Notes under the pieces: generated by a model
What the model saw: the letters and a program-made list of their open reading frames with translations, nothing else
The model's database searches: none
Told to the model about the DNA's origin: nothing
Position numbers and translations under genes: made by a program
In this document: piece after piece, positions 18,756-29,038 of the stretch
Numbering within the stretch: the first letter of the stretch is position 1
How the letters are laid out: each line of letters begins with the position of its first letter
From: PFJX01 sp044227325
Lineage (GTDB): Bacteria; Pseudomonadota; Gammaproteobacteria; Burkholderiales; Thiobacillaceae
Assembly: GCA_044227325.1 (NCBI GenBank)
Contig: JBGAFI010000014.1
Span: 1-64,000, forward strand
Direction: 5' to 3'
Length of the DNA stretch: 64,000 nt

Positions 18756-19270
18756 GGCTGCTTGGCCTGGACCCCGGCCTGCGCGTCACCGGTTACGGCG
18801 TCATCGACAAGGACGGCCAGAATCTGACCTACGTGGCGAGCGGCGTGGTGCGGACCGAAACCGGCGAACTGCCGGGGCGGATCAAGATCATCTTCGACGG
18901 CGTGATGGAAGTGCTGGCGCAGTTCCGGCCGGATGCCTCGGCCATCGAGAAGGTGTTCGTCAACGTCAATCCCCAGTCCACGCTTTTGCTGGGCCAGGCG
19001 CGGGGCGCCGCCATCGCCGCCCTGACCGCCGCCGGCCAGCCCGTGTTCGAATACACGGCCTTGCAGGTGAAACAGGCGGTGGTGGGCAACGGCCACGCGG
19101 ATAAACAACAGGTGATGCACATGGTGAAACGTCTCTTGAACCTGCCGGCGGAACCCCGCGCGGACTCCGCCGATGCCCTGGCCTGCGCCATCTGCCACGC
19201 CCACGGCGGCATGGGGCTGGGCGGCCTGACCACCGTGGCGCGCCGGCGCCGGGCCGGGAGAATGGTATGA
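18752..19270 (+). CDS. ruvC: Holliday-junction endonuclease RuvC
   Basis: 172 residues from GTG overlapping the yebC stop (GTGA). It shows LLGLDPGLRVTGYGVID (catalytic Asp), IEKVFVNVNPQSTLLLGQARGAA and ADSADALACAICHAH (acidic catalytic residues), the RuvC RNase-H fold signature. It cuts Holliday junctions at the end of recombination together with RuvAB. The last bases overlap the ATG of the prenyltransferase gene. Confidence 0.97.
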   Translation: MRLLGLDPGLRVTGYGVIDKDGQNLTYVASGVVRTETGELPGRIKIIFDGVMEVLAQFRPDASAIEKVFVNVNPQSTLLLGQARGAAIAALTAAGQPVFEYTALQVKQAVVGNGHADKQQVMHMVKRLLNLPAEPRADSADALACAICHAHGGMGLGGLTTVARRRRAGRMV

Positions 19271-20220
19271 GCAAGGTCGCCGTCACGCCCCTGGAACCCA
19301 CGCCGGCCGCCTTGACCAGCCCGGTCAAGCGCTATCTGCTCGCGACCCGTCCAGCCTTTCTGACCATCGCCCTGGCCGGCTGCCTGCTGGGTTTCGCCAC
19401 CGCCCTGGACAGCGCCTTCTCCTGGCCTCTGGCCCTGCTCACCCTGTTGCTGGCGGTGGCAACCCAGGCGGGGGTCAATGTATTCAACGATTACTACGAT
19501 CACCTGAATGGGACCGATGCGGTCAACGTGGATCGCCTGTTCCCCTTCACCGGCGGCTCCCGTTTCATCCAGAACGGCGTCATGTCGCCGCGTCAGATGC
19601 TGGCCTACGCCCTGGTCCTGTTCGGCGCCGTCATCGCCGGCGGTTTGTGGCTGATCGGCACGCGCGGCGCGGAGCTGTTCTGGATCGGCCTGGCGGGCCT
19701 GCTCATCGGCTGGGCCTATTCCGCGCCGCCGCTCAAGCTGAACAGTCGTGGCCTGGGCGAGCTGTGCGTCGCGGCGGGCTTTCTGCTCATCGTCGTCGGC
19801 GCCGACTTCGTGCAGCGCGGCGAGATGTCCCTCAAGCCCTGGCTGCTGGGCCTGCCCTATGCCCTGCTGGTGACCAACATCCTGTATATCAACCAGTTCC
19901 CGGACCGGGCCGCCGACATCCTTGCCGGCAAGCGCCACTGGGTCGCGCGCCTGGAGCCCGGTGTCGCCGCGCGCGGTTACTGGATCATCCTGGCCGTGTC
20001 CGTGGCGGCCCTGCTGTGGCTGGTGGGCGCCGACCGTCTGCCCGTGCTGGCATTGACATCCCTGCTCGCGGTGTTGCCCGCCCTCAAGGCCGGCGCCATC
20101 CTGTCGCGCCACGCCCACGAGCCGCCCCAATTGCTGCCGGCCTTGCAGATGACCATCGCCGCCGCTCACTTGCAGCCGGTCATCCTCGCGGCCGCGCTGG
20201 CCTGGGCGAGCCGCTCGTGA
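19267..20220 (+). CDS. UbiA-family prenyltransferase, MenA-like
   Basis: 317 residues with about nine membrane helices. The first Asp-rich prenyl-diphosphate motif is NVFNDYYDHLNGTD (about residues 76-89), and the second is in NQFPDRAADILAGKRH (about 214-229). The NDYYDhxxGtD form is that of MenA (1,4-dihydroxy-2-naphthoate prenyltransferase) rather than UbiA. It would prenylate an aromatic quinone precursor in the inner membrane. It overlaps ruvC at its start and ruvA at its end (GTGA), so it is embedded in the ruv operon. No other men genes are in the window. Confidence 0.85.
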   Translation: MSKVAVTPLEPTPAALTSPVKRYLLATRPAFLTIALAGCLLGFATALDSAFSWPLALLTLLLAVATQAGVNVFNDYYDHLNGTDAVNVDRLFPFTGGSRFIQNGVMSPRQMLAYALVLFGAVIAGGLWLIGTRGAELFWIGLAGLLIGWAYSAPPLKLNSRGLGELCVAAGFLLIVVGADFVQRGEMSLKPWLLGLPYALLVTNILYINQFPDRAADILAGKRHWVARLEPGVAARGYWIILAVSVAALLWLVGADRLPVLALTSLLAVLPALKAGAILSRHAHEPPQLLPALQMTIAAAHLQPVILAAALAWASRS

Positions 20221-20801
20221 TCGGCCGCCTCACCGGCATCCTGCTGGAAAAGCGCCCGCCCCAGGTGCTGGTGGACGTGGCCGGCGTGGGCTACGAGGTG
20301 GACGTGCCCATGAGCAGCTTCTACAACCTGCCCGCCCTGGGTGAGCGGGTCAGTCTGGTGACCCATTTCGTGGTGCGCGAGGATGCCCAGCAATTGTTCG
20401 GTTTCCTCTCCCAGAAGGAACGGGAAGCTTTCCGCGCCCTGATCCGCATTACCGGTGTCGGCCCCAAGCTGGCCCTGTCCGTGCTGTCCGGGATGTCGGC
20501 GGACGATCTGGCCCAGTGCGTGGCCATGCAGGACGCGGGCCGTTTGACCCGGGTGCCGGGGATCGGCAAGAAGACCGCGGAACGCCTGCTCCTGGAATTG
20601 AAAGGCAAGCTGGCGGATGCCCTGCCGAGCGGACCGGGCGGCGCGCCCACGGCCATCGGCGTCGCCGCCGATGCCCTCAATGCCTTGCTGGCCCTGGGCT
20701 ATTCCGACCGGGAGGCCGTGCCGGCCATCAAGCAGCTTCCCGAGGGGCTCGGCCTGGAGGACTCGATCCGCCAAGCCCTGAAGCTGCTTGCGAAGAAGTG
20801 A
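20217..20801 (+). CDS. ruvA: Holliday-junction branch-migration subunit RuvA
   Basis: 194 residues from GTG overlapping the upstream stop. Domain I is IGRLTGILLEKRPPQVLVDV. The helix-hairpin-helix motifs are ITGVGPKLALSVLSGM and VPGIGKKTAERLLLELKGK. The C-terminal domain III (residues 145-194) contacts RuvB. RuvA binds the four-way junction and loads RuvB. Here ruvB does not follow directly but comes after a vapBC pair. Confidence 0.97.
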   Translation: MIGRLTGILLEKRPPQVLVDVAGVGYEVDVPMSSFYNLPALGERVSLVTHFVVREDAQQLFGFLSQKEREAFRALIRITGVGPKLALSVLSGMSADDLAQCVAMQDAGRLTRVPGIGKKTAERLLLELKGKLADALPSGPGGAPTAIGVAADALNALLALGYSDREAVPAIKQLPEGLGLEDSIRQALKLLAKK

Positions 20802-20812
20802 CTCCGTGAATC

Positions 20813-20838
20813 CGTGCTACACGTATTACGTGCTACAC
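20813..20838 (+). promoter_or_regulatory. Direct-repeat operator candidate upstream of vapBC
   Basis: CGTGCTACAC occurs twice, at 20813-20822 and 20829-20838, with 16 bp between repeat starts, about 40 bp before the antitoxin ATG. Ribbon-helix-helix antitoxins usually autoregulate by binding short repeats placed like this. The regulatory role is inferred. Confidence 0.45.
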
Positions 20839-20876
20839 TGGTGACGTGTGATTAATCGGGATTCCGGGAGCGGGAC

Positions 20877-21140
20877 ATGGCCAATCTGACGCTGAGCGTG
20901 GATGACGAACTGCTCAAGCAATGCCGCATGTATGCCCTGCAGCACGACACCTCCGTGAACGCGATGGTGCGGGAATATCTGGCGTCTTTGGTGGATCGGG
21001 GCCAGGAACGGGCGAAGGCGGTCGAGGAACTGAACCGGATCGCGGACGATCTGGCGCGTCAGGCGATGGTTCCCGAAGGCTATGAGTGGAATCGGGAGGC
21101 GGTTTATGGGGAGCGCGTGGCGCCCCGGGATAACAAGTGA
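20877..21140 (+). CDS. vapB: VapB-type antitoxin (ribbon-helix-helix)
   Basis: 87 residues, MANLTLSVDDELLKQCRMYA, then TSVNAMVREYLASLV: the beta-strand plus two helices of a ribbon-helix-helix DNA-binding domain (residues 2-45). The charged C-terminal tail (EGYEWNREAVYGER) would wrap the toxin. Its stop overlaps the toxin start by 4 bp (GTGA), as in VapBC operons. Direct repeats upstream may be its operator. Confidence 0.85.
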   Translation: MANLTLSVDDELLKQCRMYALQHDTSVNAMVREYLASLVDRGQERAKAVEELNRIADDLARQAMVPEGYEWNREAVYGERVAPRDNK

Positions 21141-21550
21141 CCGCTTTCCTCGATACCAACGTTTTGGTCTATCGGATCGATTTGCAAGCCCCCGCCAAGC
21201 AGCGGCGCGCGACCGAGTTGGTCAGCGAGTTGTATCTGGACGGGCGCGCGGTGCTCAGCACCCAGGTGCTCCAGGAGTTTTACTACACCGCCACGGGGAA
21301 ATTCCGCCTCCCTCCGTCCAACGCCGCCCAGGCGGTGCGGGCCCACGCCAAAACCCGGCTTGTCCAGGTGATGCCCAGCCTGATCTTCGCCGCCATGGAT
21401 CGCCACGCCGGCGGGCAGTTCACCTTCTGGGATGCCCTGATCGTCGAGGCGGCCCTGGCTGGGGGGGCCAAAGTGTTGTACACGGAAGACATGCAGGACG
21501 GCCTGGTGGTGGACGGCCTGACCATCACCAATCCCTTTCTCGGGGCCTGA
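21137..21550 (+). CDS. vapC: VapC-type PIN-domain ribonuclease toxin
   Basis: 137 residues from GTG. PIN-domain acidic residues are seen in FLDTNVLVYRID (N-terminal Asp), the Glu in STQVLQEFYYT, and the Asp in FTFWDALIVEAAL plus LYTEDMQDG. Such toxins cut tRNA or rRNA when the antitoxin is lost. It sits between ruvA and ruvB, and ruvB begins 2 bp after its stop, so the module is integrated into the operon without a gap. Confidence 0.88.
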   Translation: MTAFLDTNVLVYRIDLQAPAKQRRATELVSELYLDGRAVLSTQVLQEFYYTATGKFRLPPSNAAQAVRAHAKTRLVQVMPSLIFAAMDRHAGGQFTFWDALIVEAALAGGAKVLYTEDMQDGLVVDGLTITNPFLGA

Positions 21551-21552
21551 CC

Positions 21553-22581
<1,029 letters not shown>

Positions 22582-22593
22582 GATTTCCGGCGG

Positions 22594-22617
22594 CCAACCC
22601 GGTTGGTCGTTATTTTC
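22594..22617 (+). terminator. Weak hairpin after ruvB
   Basis: CCAACCCGGTTGG forms a short palindromic stem, followed by TCGTTATTTT. It may reduce read-through between ruvB and the tol block, but the stem is short. Confidence 0.3.
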
Positions 22618-22641
22618 CGCCGCCTCGCCTAGTTTGCAGCC

Positions 22642-23069
22642 ATGAGCGATAGCCCGACCCCGAATTTGCCCCACTTTTCCTGGCCCGTGCGGGTGTACTG
22701 GGAAGATACCGACGCCGGCGGCGTGGTGTATTACGCCAACTACCTGAAGTTCCTGGAACGCGCCCGCACCGAGTGGCTTTCCGCCCTGGGCCTGGAACAG
22801 GACTGGCTGGCGGAGGAGGCGGGGGTCGTGTTCGTGGTGCGCCGGGTGGAGGCGGATTATCTCCGTCCGGCACGCTTCAACGACCGCTTGTCGGTGCGTT
22901 GCGAATTGTCCGATCTGAGCCGGGTCAGTCTGACCATGGCCCAGCAGGTGCGGCGCGGCGAGGATGTCCTGCTGGAAGCGATCGTGAAGGTGGCCTGCGT
23001 GGACCAGACCGCCTTCCGCCCCGCTAGAATCCCAGCCTTCGTCATGCAAGCCTTCGAGAACGGAATCTG

Positions 23070-23070
<1 letters not shown>
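22642..23070 (+). CDS. ybgC: Tol-Pal-associated acyl-CoA thioesterase YbgC
   Basis: 142 residues of the hot-dog fold. WPVRVYWEDTDAGGVVYYANY holds the catalytic Asp of 4-HBT-type thioesterases, followed by FLERARTEWLSALG. It is the first gene of the tol-pal set and its TGA overlaps the tolQ ATG. It probably acts on acyl-CoA or acyl-ACP at the inner membrane in connection with phospholipid metabolism. Confidence 0.95.
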
Positions 23071-23746
<676 letters not shown>

Positions 23747-23750
<4 letters not shown>

Positions 23751-24166
23751 TCCCGCGCCGCACCCGCAAGGCGATGAACCAGATCAACGTCGTGCCCTAC
23801 ATCGACGTGATGCTGGTCCTGCTGGTGATCTTCATGGTCACCGCGCCGTTCATCAATCCGACCCAGGTGGAACTGCCCAGCGTGGGCAAGAGTTCGGTCG
23901 CGCCGTCCGCGCCGCTGGAAGTCATGGTGCGCGCCGACGGCTCCCTGTTCCTGCGCGACCGGGGCAGCGGCGAGGCCGGTGAAAGCGTGCCGGAATCCGG
24001 CCTGGAAGCCGCCGTGCGCGGCCGTCTCAAAGCCCAGCCGGGGCAGCCCATGGTGATCTCCGCCGACAAGGACGTGCGCTACGAGGTGGTCATGCGCGTC
24101 ATGGATACCCTCCAGTCCCTCGGTGTGGGCCGCGTGGGGCTTTTGGTGAAATCGCCGCAGCCGTGA
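23747..24166 (+). CDS. tolR: Tol-Pal subunit TolR
   Basis: 139 residues. One membrane helix contains the essential Asp (INVVPYIDVMLVLLVIFMVT, about residues 13-32), then a periplasmic domain with VISADKDVRYEVVMRVMD. It works with TolQ. It overlaps tolQ and tolA by 4 bp each. Confidence 0.97.
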
Positions 24167-25056
24167 CCCGCGCCGGCCGCTTCCAACATTTGTCGTCGGG
24201 CGGCCTGGCCCTGCTGGTCCATGGGTTCTTCTTTCTCGCCCTGATTTTCGGCATGTCCTGGAAGAATCCCCCTTTGTTGCCGGTCGAAGCCGACCTTTGG
24301 GCCGCCTTGCCGGAGCCGCCCCCGCCGCCGCTCGTCGAGCCGGAACCCGCGCCGGAGCCCGAGCCCGCTCCGCCGCCGCCCGTGGTCGAAAACAAGCCGA
24401 GCGAGGCGGATATCGCCCTGGAAAAGGCGGAAAGGAAAAAAAAGGAAGAGACCCGGCGTCTCGAGGAAAAACGCCAGGAGGAAAAGCGTCTGGAATTGAA
24501 GCGGCAGGAAGAGGCGCGCCAAGCCGAACTCGCGCGTCAGGCGGAACAGAAACGCCAGGCTGAGGAACAACAGCGACAGATCCAGGAAAAGGCGAGGCTT
24601 GAGCAGGAACAGCGGGAGCAGGCCAAACAGCAGGCCAAGCGGCAGATGGAACAGGAACTGGCCCGGCAGATGCAGGATGAACTGGACGCGGAAGGCGCCG
24701 AGCTCAGGGCAATCCAGCAACGCGCCAAGGCCGGCCGCGATGCGGTGGTCATCAACGATTACAAGCACCGGATTCAGAGCAAGATCCAATCCTACGTGCG
24801 CTTGCCCCAGAAACTTTCCGGGAACCCGGAAGCGGTGTTCCAGGTCACCTTGCTGCCGAACGGCGAGGTGGCCCGGGTGACCTTGGTGAAAAGCAGCGGC
24901 CAGACGACTTACGACGCCGAGGTCGAGCGGGCCATCTTGAAAGCCTCTCCGTTGCCCTTGCCTAGGGACAGGGATGCGGCCGCGGTATTTCGCGATGGGT
25001 TGAACCTGAAATTCAGGCCCTTCGAGGGCGACCCGGGAGCACGGAATATCCCTTGA
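24163..25056 (+). CDS. tolA: TolA
   Basis: 297 residues from GTG. An N-terminal membrane anchor (about residues 8-32) is followed by a Pro/Glu-rich linker (EPEPAPPPPVVENKP). A long Glu/Arg/Gln coiled coil spans about 80-190. The C-terminal TonB-like domain starts at about 200, with VINDYKHRIQSKIQSYVRLP and ILKASPLPLPRD. It transmits force from TolQR to Pal and TolB across the periplasm. Confidence 0.95.
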   Translation: MTRAGRFQHLSSGGLALLVHGFFFLALIFGMSWKNPPLLPVEADLWAALPEPPPPPLVEPEPAPEPEPAPPPPVVENKPSEADIALEKAERKKKEETRRLEEKRQEEKRLELKRQEEARQAELARQAEQKRQAEEQQRQIQEKARLEQEQREQAKQQAKRQMEQELARQMQDELDAEGAELRAIQQRAKAGRDAVVINDYKHRIQSKIQSYVRLPQKLSGNPEAVFQVTLLPNGEVARVTLVKSSGQTTYDAEVERAILKASPLPLPRDRDAAAVFRDGLNLKFRPFEGDPGARNIP

Positions 25057-25111
25057 ATTCGGTGCCTGGTCATTGCTGTTAGAATTCCCGCAACCATTTT
25101 TGTGTAAAAAC

Positions 25112-26368
25112 ATGTTTTTCAGACTTCTCCTCGCTTCCCTTTTTTTGTTTCTCAGCGCGTCGGCCCAGGCCGTCATGACCATCGAGATCGTCGGCGGGGC
25201 CTCCAACAAGATTCCTCTGACGATCCTGCCTTTCATGGTCGGCGTGCCCGATGCGGTCAACCCCGCCAGCGTCGTGGCGAGCGACCTGGGGCGCAGCGGG
25301 TATTTCAACATGGTGAAGGATCGCGGCATGGTTTCCCCGGCCGATCCGCAAGCGCTTTCCCTGCCGTTCTGGAAGGACAGCGGCGCGGATGCCGTGGTGA
25401 TGGGGCAGGTGCTGCCGGCCGCCGGCGGCAAGGTGGAAGTCCGTTTCTGGCTGTTCGATACGGTGCGCAAAACCCAGCTCGCCGCGCTGGCGTTCACCAC
25501 CACGCCTGGCGGATTGCGCGCCGTCTCCCACAAGATCGCCGATGCGGTGCATGAGCGGCTGTTGGGCGAGCCGGGCAGCTATTCCGGGCGCATCGCCTAC
25601 ATCCTGAAACGGGCCGGGCGTTACGAACTCCAGGTGGCGGACGCGGACAGCCAAAACGCCATCACCGTCACCGCCTCGCCGGAGCCATTGATTTCCCCCG
25701 CCTGGTCGCCGGATGGACAGAAACTGGCCTATGTTTCCTTCGAGGATAAAAAACCGGTGGTCTATGTGCAGAACATGGTCGACGGCAGCCGCCGCGCCGT
25801 GGCCCGCTTCCGCGGCTCCAACTCGGCGCCGGCCTGGTCGCCGGACGGCAAGAAGCTGGCCGTCACCCTGTCCAAGGACGAAACCTCGCAGATCTACCTG
25901 CTCAACCTGGAGACCGGGGAGCTCACCCGTTTCACCCGGGGCGGCGCGCTGGATACCGAGCCGGTGTTCAGTCCCGACGGCCGCTGGCTGTACTTCACCT
26001 CCGACCGGGGCGGCTCGCCGCAGATCTACAAAGCGTCCATCCCGGGCGGCGAAGTGCGCCGCGTGACCTACGAGGGCGGGTACAATGTCTCGCCGGCGCT
26101 TTCTCCCGATGGCAAGACGATGGCCTTCGTGCACCGCCGCGACGGGAGATTCCACGTGGCGGCCATGGATTTGGGGAATGGCCAGATGCAGGTATTGACC
26201 GATACCGTGTTCGACGAGTCTCCCAGTTTCGCCACCAACGGCAGGCTGATTCTCTATGCGACCCTGGTGAACGACCGCGGCGTGCTGGCGACGGTGAGCG
26301 TGGATGGCAGGGTGCGCCAGCGACTCTCCCAAAGCGGAGATCTGCGGGAGCCGGCTTGGGGTCCTTGA
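25112..26368 (+). CDS. tolB: Tol-Pal translocation protein TolB
   Basis: 418 residues from MFFRLLLASLFLFLSASAQA, a signal peptide; an upstream start was rejected because it would bury this signal. The N-terminal alpha/beta domain is followed by a six-bladed WD40-like propeller with repeats ISPAWSPDGQKLAYVSFE, PAWSPDGKKLAVTLS, PVFSPDGRWLYFTSDRGG and PALSPDGKTMAFVHRRDG. It is periplasmic and binds Pal and TolA. Confidence 0.97.
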   Translation: MFFRLLLASLFLFLSASAQAVMTIEIVGGASNKIPLTILPFMVGVPDAVNPASVVASDLGRSGYFNMVKDRGMVSPADPQALSLPFWKDSGADAVVMGQVLPAAGGKVEVRFWLFDTVRKTQLAALAFTTTPGGLRAVSHKIADAVHERLLGEPGSYSGRIAYILKRAGRYELQVADADSQNAITVTASPEPLISPAWSPDGQKLAYVSFEDKKPVVYVQNMVDGSRRAVARFRGSNSAPAWSPDGKKLAVTLSKDETSQIYLLNLETGELTRFTRGGALDTEPVFSPDGRWLYFTSDRGGSPQIYKASIPGGEVRRVTYEGGYNVSPALSPDGKTMAFVHRRDGRFHVAAMDLGNGQMQVLTDTVFDESPSFATNGRLILYATLVNDRGVLATVSVDGRVRQRLSQSGDLREPAWGP

Positions 26369-26396
26369 TTTTTTTGTGTTGCGATAGGTTGGTTTC

Positions 26397-26807
26397 ATGA
26401 ATCGTGTAGTCCCGATCTTCATGCTCTTGGTTTTGGCCGGATGCGCTTCCGGTCCCGACAAACAGGCCGCGCTTTCGGCGGACAAGCCTCTGACACCAGT
26501 GCCAGAGGCGCCGCTTGCGATGGCGCCGATACAAGCGACTCCTCACGCCGCGGATCCGGCCATCATCCCCGTGGCCGCCCTGCCGGAGACCGCCCCGGCG
26601 CCGGCCGCGCCGGAAAGCGCCGCCACGACCGCTCAGATTCAATCCGTTCCCGCCGGCGAGTCCGCCGGCGCCGAGGTGACGCAAGCCTCGGGCGAGGTGG
26701 CCGACACCCCCTGGGACGACCTCATGCGTCGCGTCACGGCATGGGCCAACCCCCTGCGCCGTTCCATGGAGCCTTATTGCCAGGATGGATTGACCCATAA
26801 ACCCTGA
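26397..26807 (+). CDS. Predicted Ala/Pro-rich lipoprotein between tolB and pal
   Basis: 136 residues. The lipobox is MLLVLAGCAS (Cys at about residue 16). A disordered Ala/Pro/Glu-rich stretch runs to about 100, then a short conserved-looking end DDLMRRVTAWANPLRRSMEPY. No family was recognised. tolB and pal are usually adjacent, so this gene is an insertion into the set. Same strand and close spacing suggest co-expression with Tol-Pal. Confidence 0.75.
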   Translation: MNRVVPIFMLLVLAGCASGPDKQAALSADKPLTPVPEAPLAMAPIQATPHAADPAIIPVAALPETAPAPAAPESAATTAQIQSVPAGESAGAEVTQASGEVADTPWDDLMRRVTAWANPLRRSMEPYCQDGLTHKP

Positions 26808-26837
26808 TAATCCGGAATCGGAGAACGAGGAGAATTC

Positions 26838-27593
26838 ATGAAACATCTTATCTACGCCGCCCTTCTGACCGCCCTGCTGGCGGGATGCGCGGAAACGCCG
26901 AACCAGGATGCCAGCATCGAGGACCGGACTGTCGCCAGCAAGAACGCGGACAAGGCGATGGATGCGAAATCGGGCGCTGTTTCCGGCGAAGCGGGTACGG
27001 CCGGCGCGCAAACCCAGCCTGATGCGACTTCGCCCAAGGTCGACTCCATGGCCATGGGAGCCACCCCGGCTAAGGCCGACAAGGTGGAAACCCACGGCGT
27101 CGCGGCGCCCGACACGCAAGTCAAGTCCCTGGACGGTTCGCAAGGGGAGGGCGTGGGCGCCGACGGCAAGCCGATCGGGATGGCTGGGCAGGCGTCCGAA
27201 GGCGCCGTGATGGCGGGCGGTTATCCCGTGCCCGACCCGAAAAATCCGACCAGTCCCCTCGCCCAGCGCCGCATCCTTTTCGACTATGACAGCGCGGCGA
27301 TACGCGACGAGTATCGCGGCGTGCTGGAAGCCCACGCCCAGTTTCTGATGAAGGAAAAGAATGCCAAGGTGATCCTGCAAGGGCACGCCGACGAGCGGGG
27401 CAGCCGCGAGTACAACCTGGCCTTGGGCCAGCGGCGCGCCGAAAGCGTGTACAAGGCGTTGAATCTGCTGGGCGTGCCCGATGCCCAGATGGAGGCGGTT
27501 TCCCTGGGCGAGGAAAAACCGGTGGCCGAAGGGCATGACGAAGCGGCCTGGATGCAGAACCGTCGTACAGAAATTCTTTACCTAGGCGAATGA
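26838..27593 (+). CDS. pal: Peptidoglycan-associated lipoprotein Pal
   Basis: 251 residues. The lipobox LLAGCAE (Cys at 17) is followed by a long low-complexity linker (about 20-135, rich in Ala/Asp/Lys/Gly). The OmpA-like domain starts near 140: RRILFDYDSAAIRDEYRGVLE, VILQGHADERGSREYNLALG, QRRAESVYKALNLLGV. It anchors the outer membrane to diaminopimelate of peptidoglycan. Typical Pal is about 170-180 residues, so the linker here is unusually long. GAGGAG precedes the ATG. Confidence 0.95.
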   Translation: MKHLIYAALLTALLAGCAETPNQDASIEDRTVASKNADKAMDAKSGAVSGEAGTAGAQTQPDATSPKVDSMAMGATPAKADKVETHGVAAPDTQVKSLDGSQGEGVGADGKPIGMAGQASEGAVMAGGYPVPDPKNPTSPLAQRRILFDYDSAAIRDEYRGVLEAHAQFLMKEKNAKVILQGHADERGSREYNLALGQRRAESVYKALNLLGVPDAQMEAVSLGEEKPVAEGHDEAAWMQNRRTEILYLGE

Positions 27594-28384
27594 GACTCCA
27601 TACCCACCTTTCCCTTCTCCTCGCGGGCCTCGCGGTTTCCGCTTCCGTCCTCGCCGGGCCGGCCGAGGATGCGCTGGCCCAGGTCGCGGAATTGCGCAAG
27701 GCCATCGTGACCCAGGAGGAACGCATCATCCGTTTGGAGGCCCAGTTGCAAAACCAGGGCTTGCTGAACCTTCTCAATCAGGTCGAGACACTCAAGTCGG
27801 AAGTCGCGCGTTTGCGCGGCGGGCAGGACGAGCAGGCCTATCGGCTGGAAAGCGCGGACAAGCGCAGCCGGGAGTTGTTCGCGGATCTGGACGACCGCAT
27901 CAAGGAACTGGCGAGCCGTCCCGCGGCGCCTCCCGCCGACGCGGTGCGCCTGCAGGTCGCCCAGTCTCTGACCACGGCCGCGCCGCCGGCGCCAGCGCCG
28001 GTCGATAGCGAGAATGAAGCCCAGGCGTATGAGTCCGCCCATGCCATGGTCAAGTCGGCGAAATACAAGGAAGCCGTGGCGGCCATGCAGGCCTTCCTCA
28101 AGCAGTATCCCAACGGTTCCCTGGCGCCCAACGCGTTGTATTGGACCGGGTTCTCCTATGTCGGGCAGTCGGATTTCAAGAACGCGGCGTCTTATTACCA
28201 GCGCTTGCTGAAGGAGTATCCGCTCAGCCCCAAGGCGCCCGACGCCATGCTCTCCCTCGCGCGCACGCAGGTGCAAATGAACGATCCGGATGCCGCGCGT
28301 GAAACCCTGGATCAACTCAATGCCAAATATCCCCAAAGCAAGGCTGCGGACAACGGCAAGAAACTGCTCTCGATCCTGAAGTAA
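27590..28384 (+). CDS. cpoB: Cell-division coordinator CpoB (YbgF)
   Basis: 264 residues with a signal peptide ending VLAG. An N-terminal coiled coil for trimerisation spans about 25-110. C-terminal TPRs span about 140-264 (YESAHAMVKSAKYKEAVAAM, YWTGFSYVGQSDFKNAASYY, APDAMLSLARTQVQMNDPDA). It links Tol-Pal to PBP1B activity at the septum in E. coli. It overlaps the pal stop by 4 bp. Confidence 0.94.
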   Translation: MRLHTHLSLLLAGLAVSASVLAGPAEDALAQVAELRKAIVTQEERIIRLEAQLQNQGLLNLLNQVETLKSEVARLRGGQDEQAYRLESADKRSRELFADLDDRIKELASRPAAPPADAVRLQVAQSLTTAAPPAPAPVDSENEAQAYESAHAMVKSAKYKEAVAAMQAFLKQYPNGSLAPNALYWTGFSYVGQSDFKNAASYYQRLLKEYPLSPKAPDAMLSLARTQVQMNDPDAARETLDQLNAKYPQSKAADNGKKLLSILK

Positions 28385-29038
28385 ATGCCCTTGCCGCACT
28401 CCCGCCTGCGCGTCACGGAAATATTCCTGTCCTTGCAGGGGGAGGCCAGCCGGGTGGGACTGCCCACGGTATTCGTCCGCCTGACCGGGTGCCCTTTGCG
28501 TTGCGGCTATTGCGACACGGACTACGCTTTTCAGGGGGGTGAATGGCGCTCCCTCGCCGACATCCTGGAACAGGTCGGACGCCAGCCCACGCGCCATGTC
28601 ACCGTCACCGGCGGCGAACCCTTGGCCCAGAAAGCCTGCCACGATCTGCTGAAGGCCTTGTGCGATCTTGGGCTGGATGTCTCCCTGGAAACCAGCGGCG
28701 CGTTGGATATCGCCGACGTGGATGCCCGTGTCGCCCGCATCGTCGATGTGAAAACCCCGGGCTCCGGGGAGTCGGAACGCAATCTTTGGCGCAATTTGTC
28801 CCTGCTTTCCCCGCGCGACGAAGTGAAGTTCGTGCTGACCGGCGAGGCGGATTATCTGTGGGCGAAAGAGCGCCTCGCGGAGTTCGCCATTGCCTCCAGA
28901 TGTCCCGTGTTGTTTTCCCCAGCCTGGGGGAGCCTGGAGCCGGCGCGCCTCGCCGAATGGGTTTTGCGGGACGGCTTGCCCGTGCGCATGCAGGTGCAGT
29001 TGCACAAACTGCTGTGGGACGAGGCGCGCGGACGATGA
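28385..29038 (+). CDS. queE: 7-carboxy-7-deazaguanine synthase QueE
   Basis: 217 residues. The radical-SAM cluster motif is the Cys-rich TGCPLRCGYCDTDYAF (CxxxCxxC type), preceded by EIFLSLQGEASRVGLPTVFV; TGGEPLAQ follows. It makes 7-carboxy-7-deazaguanine, a precursor of queuosine. It starts one base after the cpoB stop and overlaps queC by 4 bp. Confidence 0.96.
   Translation: MPLPHSRLRVTEIFLSLQGEASRVGLPTVFVRLTGCPLRCGYCDTDYAFQGGEWRSLADILEQVGRQPTRHVTVTGGEPLAQKACHDLLKALCDLGLDVSLETSGALDIADVDARVARIVDVKTPGSGESERNLWRNLSLLSPRDEVKFVLTGEADYLWAKERLAEFAIASRCPVLFSPAWGSLEPARLAEWVLRDGLPVRMQVQLHKLLWDEARGR

Noticed and set aside
20813..20838. CRISPR-like direct repeats
   Set aside because: Only two 10-bp units with a 6-bp gap are present, which fits an operator and not a CRISPR array.
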